From positions 16,518-28,105 of the forward strand of contig LT642220.1 in assembly GCA_900128585.1 (NCBI GenBank): 11,588 nt of DNA, written 5' to 3'. This document shows positions 7,121 through 11,588 of the stretch, piece after piece (position 1 is the first letter of the stretch; each line of letters opens with the position of its first letter). Origin of the DNA: Stramenopiles sp. TOSAG23-3. Its lineage: Eukaryota; Sar. A program made the position numbers and the translations under genes. The notes under the pieces are model-generated. The model was given only the letters and a program-made list of their open reading frames with translations, was not told the origin of the DNA and ran no database searches.

Positions 7121-9015
7121 TCAGAGTTTTGGAACCCCCCATGCACATTGGTTCTCAATGCCAAGGTTGTTTGTTCCCTTCTGTAGGCGAAACCAACCAT
7201 CCTCACCCCAGTATCTTCCCCAGGAGTTCCGGACGATCCAGTACGGTCCCTCTTTCGGATCCGTTCCAAACCCACTGACGGCCACGGCATGCATTGGCGA
7301 AGTGCACCCAGTCTTGTCGACAAACACGCCCCCTTGGTAGTTCTCAAACTCAGGGGTGACGCACATCGCGCAAGCGACTGGGCCTCTGGCGGCAATCTCA
7401 GCTGCCATTTGACTTGCATTTTTCGAAATGACCCCGAACTCCGATACAAAATATTTTGTAAAGTTGTTCTTGTTCGCAGGCGCACCCATTGGAAAGCACC
7501 CTTTGCTTGGAGAGCAGTTGATGCACGTTCCTTCCGCGTCGCACTTTAGGTTCTTGGCTTGGTAGTTTTGGCACTGTTTGTAATTTCGAGGGGTTGAAGT
7601 GTTAGGAATGGTTAGTATTACGAAGTAAAGAGAAAAACGAGAAGCTCCGAACTTACCGTTTCGTCCACTCCTCCTTGCTTGTGGTAGTATGGGTACACGG
7701 CAGTGTGGTCACCCCCGTCGCAGCCCTTCGACCCACCCGCAGTGACACAGTTGATCAAATTTTGCGGGGACAGGAATACCTCGGGAAAGGCGGCTTTTCT
7801 GGCCATCTTAAACCTGTCGCCGAGGGCGCTCGAAGTTGCGTGGGCCCAGCAGCTTCCGCAGTACTGAGGGATGTGCTGGTTTCGATTTGGAGTGGAGTAA
7901 TCGATACCGTCGACGGCTCGAATGTCAAAGGATGCAGGGGCATCGCTGGCATTGGGAAGGGGTGACATCACGACAGAAGGTGCGCTGGCATGAATCGGCA
8001 GCAATGGTTGGTCGTAGTTGTGAAAGGTCCCTTTGGCAACGCGCTTGCTTGGTACCTTTTCTTCCTCTTCGTCCTCTGCAAATTTTGGGCTTGGGGTGGC
8101 CCAACTGCAGCTTCCAAAGATCGGGTTGTCGATTCCGAGGTTGTTGTTGCCCATTTCAATTTTCGCAAAACCGTCTTCGCCCCAGTACGTCCCCCATGAG
8201 TTTCGAAGCACCCAATACGAAAGGTTGACCTTTTCATCGTGCCCGTACCCAACGATCGAGAGGATGTGGTTGGGAACAGGAAGAAGCGTTTTTTGCGTAA
8301 AGATTCCACCAGGGTACGTCTCCACGGCCGTTGTTGTGCCGAACGCTTCCAACTCTGGCGTGGCGTGTATTCCGCAGGCCAGCGGCCCATTGGCTACAAT
8401 TTCTGCCTTGAGCTTGTCAATGCTTACGGCCACGTTTCCGACAGCATCCACATCTGCGCCCCCATGGACATAACCGTACTGCTCCAGCCCCCAAAGCTTT
8501 GGCTTGGTAATTTGGGTGCAGTTTTTTCCGGGGGCGCACGTTTCGCAAACCCCGAGAGGAGAGCACTCGTTCCCATTGTTAGTAGCCTCGTAGTTTTGGC
8601 ACGCTTCGTCCGGTAAACCGTGCTCTTCCATGTACTGGAACACGCCGCCGACGTCTCCCCCATCGCACGAGCCGCCTCCGCCGCAGTTGATGAGGACTTG
8701 AGGCGCAAGAATAGTTTCGGGGGCTTTAGCTTTTCGTTGAATTTTCAAACGATCGTTCAGGGACGACAAGGTGCCAAAGGCCCAGCAACTCCCGCAATAT
8801 TGTGGGATATGTTGGTTCCTCGATTCGGTAAGGTAGTTTGTACCGTTGACGTTTCCCCAGTGAAAATCGGTCGGGAGTGCGCTCAAATCCATAAGTTCGT
8901 GGGCGCGTTTCGAAATCACCTTTTCCTTTCTCAGTTTTGGGCTGCCGCACGCTTTGAAAGCGGACGTTCCCGCGATAAGGCACAACGCAAGCAGTACAGT
9001 AAGTTTGGACGACAT
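7121..9015 (-). CDS. Tandem double-domain cathepsin X/Z-like cysteine peptidase
   Basis: Exons 9015-7657 and 7573-7121 encode 603 residues. The start is the ATG at 9015 (the frame upstream opens only at GTG) and gives a signal peptide at 1-19. Both halves are papain-family (C1A) cathepsin X domains, marked by the HIP insertion before the active site. Domain 1 has Q72, catalytic C77, H250 and N272. Domain 2 has Q384, C389, H548 and N569. All catalytic residues are present in both, so each looks active. Cathepsin X is a lysosomal carboxypeptidase. Its short propeptide carries a Cys that blocks the active site; here C23 could do so for domain 1. The linker (about 305-380) has an acidic run and dibasic sites but no Cys for domain 2. 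Domains lie in one frame, so this is one polypeptide, possibly cleaved later. Most similar known proteins have a single domain. Confidence 0.9.
7574..7656 (-). other. Spliceosomal intron, 83 bp, in cathepsin domain 2
   Basis: Read on the minus strand: donor GTAAGT (7656-7651), perfect TACTAAC branch point (7617-7611), acceptor CAG (7576-7574), with about 38 bases from branch A to acceptor. Phase 0. Splicing joins Thr453 to Cys454 and restores the conserved DET-CQNYQAK block of cathepsin X. The spliced junction matches the uninterrupted copy in domain 1 (8590-8610) at 20 of 21 bases, which strongly supports the exact boundaries. Confidence 0.95.
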
Positions 9016-9185
9016 TCCTTCTGCAAATGATTTGGCTTTGGGCACACAAACAAATAATAAAGTAAATCGATAACGCTTTCTGAAAAAAATGGTGCTAGGG
9101 CTGACTTTCCGATGTTAACTAAATCATGGTTTTGCTGCACCAGGCTTTGTTTAAACTCATATCTAAAATATCTACTAATTCAAAG

Positions 9186-9209
9186 TTCATTCATTCATTC
9201 ATTCATTCA
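9186..9209. repeat. (TTCA)6 tetranucleotide repeat
   Basis: Six perfect TTCA units in the spacer upstream of the cathepsin gene. Simple microsatellite. Confidence 0.95.
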
Positions 9210-9334
9210 AAATATAAAATCCATTATTATTATATATAGTGTAGTAGTAGATATATACACTGATGATCCACAACAATAATAATAATAATTTTAAAATAAG
9301 AAGAACAACTGTGCTGCTACCTTGGTATTAATAC

Positions 9335-9531
9335 TAGAAGAGTAGAAGAGAGAGAAAGAAGAAGAGAGAAGAAGAAGAGAGAGAAAGAAGAAGAGAGAAA
9401 AAGAAGAAGAGAGAGAAGAGAGAGAAGAAGAAGAAGAAGAAGAAGAAGAAGAAGAAGAAGAAGAAGAAGAAGAAGAAGAAGAAGAAGAAGAAGAAGGAAG
9501 AAGAAAGAAGAAGAAGAAGAGAAGAAGAGAG
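9335..9531. repeat. GAA/TTC microsatellite tract
   Basis: Purine-only tract of GAA and GAGA units with a perfect (GAA)24 core at 9424-9495. On the strand of the downstream cathepsin gene it reads as TTC, the same gene-relative orientation as the tracts at 1-296 and 9813-9962. Confidence 0.97.
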
Positions 9532-9742
9532 ACCAACAAACAAATAATAAAAATCCATCTAAAATTATTTTAATAAAGATATTTTATAGACTATGAATAT
9601 ATGCTGTGTGTATGTAAAAAAAAGGTATATTACTATTATATTTTTTATATAATATTTCTACGCGTATTAATATTAAATATTAAATGTTGATTTCATCTTC
9701 TTCTCTTTGATCTTTGAATTGATTTCATCTTCTTCTTCTCTA

Positions 9743-9772
9743 ATAATTATAAATGGCTGGCCTTATAATTAT
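9743..9772. repeat. Perfect 10-bp inverted repeat
   Basis: ATAATTATAA (9743-9752) and TTATAATTAT (9763-9772) are exact reverse complements around a 10-base loop that contains GGC and GCC, which could extend the stem after one unpaired base. Function unknown. Confidence 0.7.
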
Positions 9773-9812
9773 ATTTAAATTACGAGGCCACAGCCTGCCG
9801 CGGAGAGCAAAC

Positions 9813-9962
9813 CCTTCTTCTCTTCTTTCATTCTTCTTCTTTCTTCTCTTCTTTCTTCTTCTTCTTCTTCTTTCTTCTTCTTTCTTCTCTTCTTCTTCTT
9901 CTTTCTTCTTCTCTCTCTTCTTCTTCTCTCTTCTTCTTCTTTCTTTCTTCTTCTTCTTCTTC
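9813..9962. repeat. TTC microsatellite tract upstream of p47-like gene
   Basis: Pyrimidine-only tract of TTC with TTTC and TCTC interruptions, ending about 150 bases before the ATG at 10115. A shorter TTC-rich pair of repeats (TTGATTTCATCTTCTTCT, near 9687 and 9719) lies just upstream. Confidence 0.95.
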
Positions 9963-9986
9963 GTCGCGGCCGAGGAAGAAGAAGAA
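9951..9986. repeat. (TTC)4 / (GAA)4 foldback with GC-rich loop
   Basis: Twelve bases of TTC (9951-9962) and twelve of GAA (9975-9986) are reverse complements around a 12-base GC-rich loop. The tract switches from pyrimidine to purine here, giving a hairpin about 130 bases upstream of the p47-like start. Confidence 0.7.
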
Positions 9987-10114
9987 AGGAAGAGGCCATC
10001 TCGCTTTTCTCCTCCGAGATACCGTTGATATTGTCTAGACATAAAATCTTCGGAACAAAAAAGACAGGAAGAAAAGGTTCGTTTGCGTCTTTGCTTATTT
10101 ACATTGAATATAGT

Positions 10115-11305
10115 ATGGCCGATAGACTTTCTGCAATAACTGGTTTGCCGTTAGATCAAGCGAACGCTTTGCTTGATTCACACGATGGCGATATCAATGC
10201 TGCAGCAGAAGCCCACTTTAATTTAAACAATGGCAGCACCCCTTCGGCCGATGACAGTCCTGAAGAAGTAGTGAGCCAACTGTTTGAGGGAGCAAAAGCG
10301 CGCAGTGACGGGGATAATTTTTCCGGTTCGGGCCGGACGTTGAATTCTGAACCAGGTTTGGACGAAAATACTCGAGAGGTCCATTGCGCTTTTTTCAGCG
10401 ATGCAGTTGTCTTTTTTGAAATAGCCAAAACGGACGATAGGAAACGCAAACCCCGTCGTGCCGGTGTGCATACCGTCAAATCAACCGCGGGCCCCTACGA
10501 AAACCGGCGAGAGCTCGGCTGGATCACAAGTGACATGAAGGAAAAACATCGAGTGACAGCAGACGACCCGGATTACAAGGCAGTGGTTGAGAACATGCAT
10601 GCAGGACGGGTCCCAGATTTTCTTACGGAACAACCTGCAAACGGGGCGCGGACTTCCATGGGGTTTATGCTTCATGACCACCGTTCTGTTGCCGCCCCGC
10701 CAAATGTGAGTGCATCGTCAACATCATCGAAGTGGAGCGGACAGGGTCACTCTCTGCGCGACAACTCTTCTGACGGTTTACCCCGCGAAAAGAAGGAAGG
10801 GCGAGCTGTAGATAAAATGGAAGTATATTCAACCCCGGCCGTAGTTTTGTGCATGGCGGTGGTAGTCCCTCTTGCGCTGAGTTGGCAGCACGTCAATGTG
10901 CACCTGGGGCATGCCTTACTAGGTGGTACGATTGGCTATGCAATGGCGAATTCGTTACCTGGGCTGTCCTTTTTCCGGCGGGCAGAGTTCCAATTCGTTT
11001 TGGACGCCGAGAAACCAACGATCACCGTCAAGGTTCGCTTTGGGCGCCAGCCGTTGTGGGAAGAGAAGTTTAACCCTGATGTACATACCCTAGACACTCT
11101 GCACCGAGTGTTGTCCAAAAAAGTGCTGGTCGACGAGGACTTTCAGGACGAAACAAACCTACGCAATGGAGATACGTTGGATTCCTTGTTGAAAATTTCG
11201 TATGGATTTCCTAGGAAAACGTTGAAGCCTGATAGTAAGATTAGCCTTCGTGAAGCAAAACTGGACAAAGAAATAATCACCGTGGAGAAGAAAAAACGAA
11301 AGTAA
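10115..11305 (+). CDS. p47-like p97/Cdc48 cofactor (UBA-SEP-UBX) with hydrophobic segment
   Basis: 396 residues from the ATG at 10115 (A at -3, G at +4); the frame upstream opens only at TTG. Domain order follows the p47/Shp1 family, adaptors that bring ubiquitinated cargo to the AAA ATPase p97/Cdc48. A UBA-like domain at 3-37 is followed by the family's QLFEGAKA block (55-62). Then come SHP box 1 (FSGSGRTL, 69-76), a diverged SEP domain (about 88-193, ending AGRVPDFL and the LHDHR motif), SHP box 2 (WSGQGHSL, 207-214) and a UBX domain (about 300-391) with the p97-contacting FPR at 365-367. Odd features: a strongly hydrophobic stretch at 237-257 and a second at about 266-286, just before the UBX, absent from soluble p47. 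The SEP has roughly 40 extra residues. The C terminus is lysine-rich. I infer a membrane-attached p47. Confidence 0.88.
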   Translation: MADRLSAITGLPLDQANALLDSHDGDINAAAEAHFNLNNGSTPSADDSPEEVVSQLFEGAKARSDGDNFSGSGRTLNSEPGLDENTREVHCAFFSDAVVFFEIAKTDDRKRKPRRAGVHTVKSTAGPYENRRELGWITSDMKEKHRVTADDPDYKAVVENMHAGRVPDFLTEQPANGARTSMGFMLHDHRSVAAPPNVSASSTSSKWSGQGHSLRDNSSDGLPREKKEGRAVDKMEVYSTPAVVLCMAVVVPLALSWQHVNVHLGHALLGGTIGYAMANSLPGLSFFRRAEFQFVLDAEKPTITVKVRFGRQPLWEEKFNPDVHTLDTLHRVLSKKVLVDEDFQDETNLRNGDTLDSLLKISYGFPRKTLKPDSKISLREAKLDKEIITVEKKKRK

Positions 11306-11588
11306 AGTGTGATGGATTATAAAAAGAGAGGTGTATACGTAGGAGGATGTTTTCTTTTCTCCTCTTCTTCTTCTTCTCTCTTTCATTTTTTTATTATTTT
11401 ATTATACCAAGGAGGTAATATAATATAGCCGTCACAGTATAGAAACTGCTGAAAAATAGGAAAAAAAATCGCCGCCGCCGGCTGCTTTTTTTTTGCGAGA
11501 TATTTTTTATTATTATAATAAACACAGCAGCACCACAGCATCCATCAAAATCATCATCATCACGCACTCCTCCTTCTCTTCTTCTTCT
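11306..11588. other. 3' flank of the p47-like gene
   Basis: Holds a pyrimidine tract (about 11348-11386), AT-rich DNA, a short CCG-rich run (11469-11483) and a TTC run entering the right window edge (11566-11588). No gene, tRNA or canonical AATAAA near the stop was seen. Confidence 0.6.

Larger units (their letters stand above)
9016..10114. other. Divergent spacer between cathepsin and p47-like genes
   Basis: About 1.1 kb without a credible gene, holding the promoters of two divergently transcribed genes. It contains (TTCA)6, AAT runs, a long GAA tract, AT-only DNA, a 10-bp inverted repeat, a TTC tract and a TTC/GAA foldback. Frames inside the microsatellites translate to poly-Ser/Phe/Lys/Arg and were not called. 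Confidence 0.7.

Noticed and set aside
7618-7656. Cathepsin ending as a truncated 1.5-domain protein
   Set aside because: The frame continues into the intron only; strong splice signals and the match to domain 1 show the second domain is complete after splicing.
9016-9045. Extension of the cathepsin start to 9045
   Set aside because: The codon is GTG; starting at the ATG at 9015 gives a clean signal peptide.
9291-10042. Frames of poly-Ser, poly-Phe, poly-Leu or Lys/Arg/Glu on both strands
   Set aside because: All are readings of the GAA and TTC tracts.
10025-10114. Extension of the p47-like start to 10025
   Set aside because: The codon is TTG; the ATG at 10115 is in good context and directly precedes the UBA-like domain.
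10823-10985. Retained intron explaining the hydrophobic segment of the p47-like protein
   Set aside because: GTATAT...CAG is possible, but removal of 163 bases shifts the frame and destroys the UBX domain.

Overview
This is nuclear DNA of a microbial eukaryote. Evidence for that: gene products belong to eukaryote-only families (POP1, p47/UBX, DHHC palmitoyltransferase, cathepsin X). Two spliceosomal introns are readable, with GTAAGT donors and CTAAC-type branch points. Gene bodies are fairly GC-rich, while the spacers are AT-rich and full of TTC/GAA microsatellites. All six genes use standard stops (TAA or TGA). The lineage cannot be fixed from the window; a compact, intron-poor protist is the most I would say.

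Layout. 1-745: long TTC microsatellite and AT-rich upstream DNA. 746-1726 (+): protein with an SR-rich basic head and two canonical EF-hands. 2174-2775 (+): small two-exon gene of unknown function. 3192-4958 (+): compact POP1, the RNase P/MRP scaffold protein. 4959-5602: spacer with a cluster of palindromes and an (AG)12 repeat. 5603-6790 (+): DHHC palmitoyltransferase. 7121-9015 (-): secreted or lysosomal protein with two complete cathepsin X domains in tandem and one intron in the second. 9016-10114: divergent spacer with (TTCA)6, a GAA tract, a TTC tract and hairpins. 10115-11305 (+): p47-type p97/Cdc48 cofactor (UBA, two SHP boxes, SEP, UBX) with an unusual hydrophobic, probably membrane-inserting segment before the UBX. 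11306-11588: 3' flank.

The genes do not form one pathway; they are independent housekeeping genes at ordinary eukaryotic spacing. The two most unusual products are the double-headed cathepsin X, where an intron interrupts only one of two otherwise matching copies, and the apparently membrane-tethered p47. Several open frames open at GTG or TTG. I moved those starts to the first sensible ATG (2174, 3192, 9015, 10115). No tRNA, rRNA, CRISPR or autonomous mobile element is visible.
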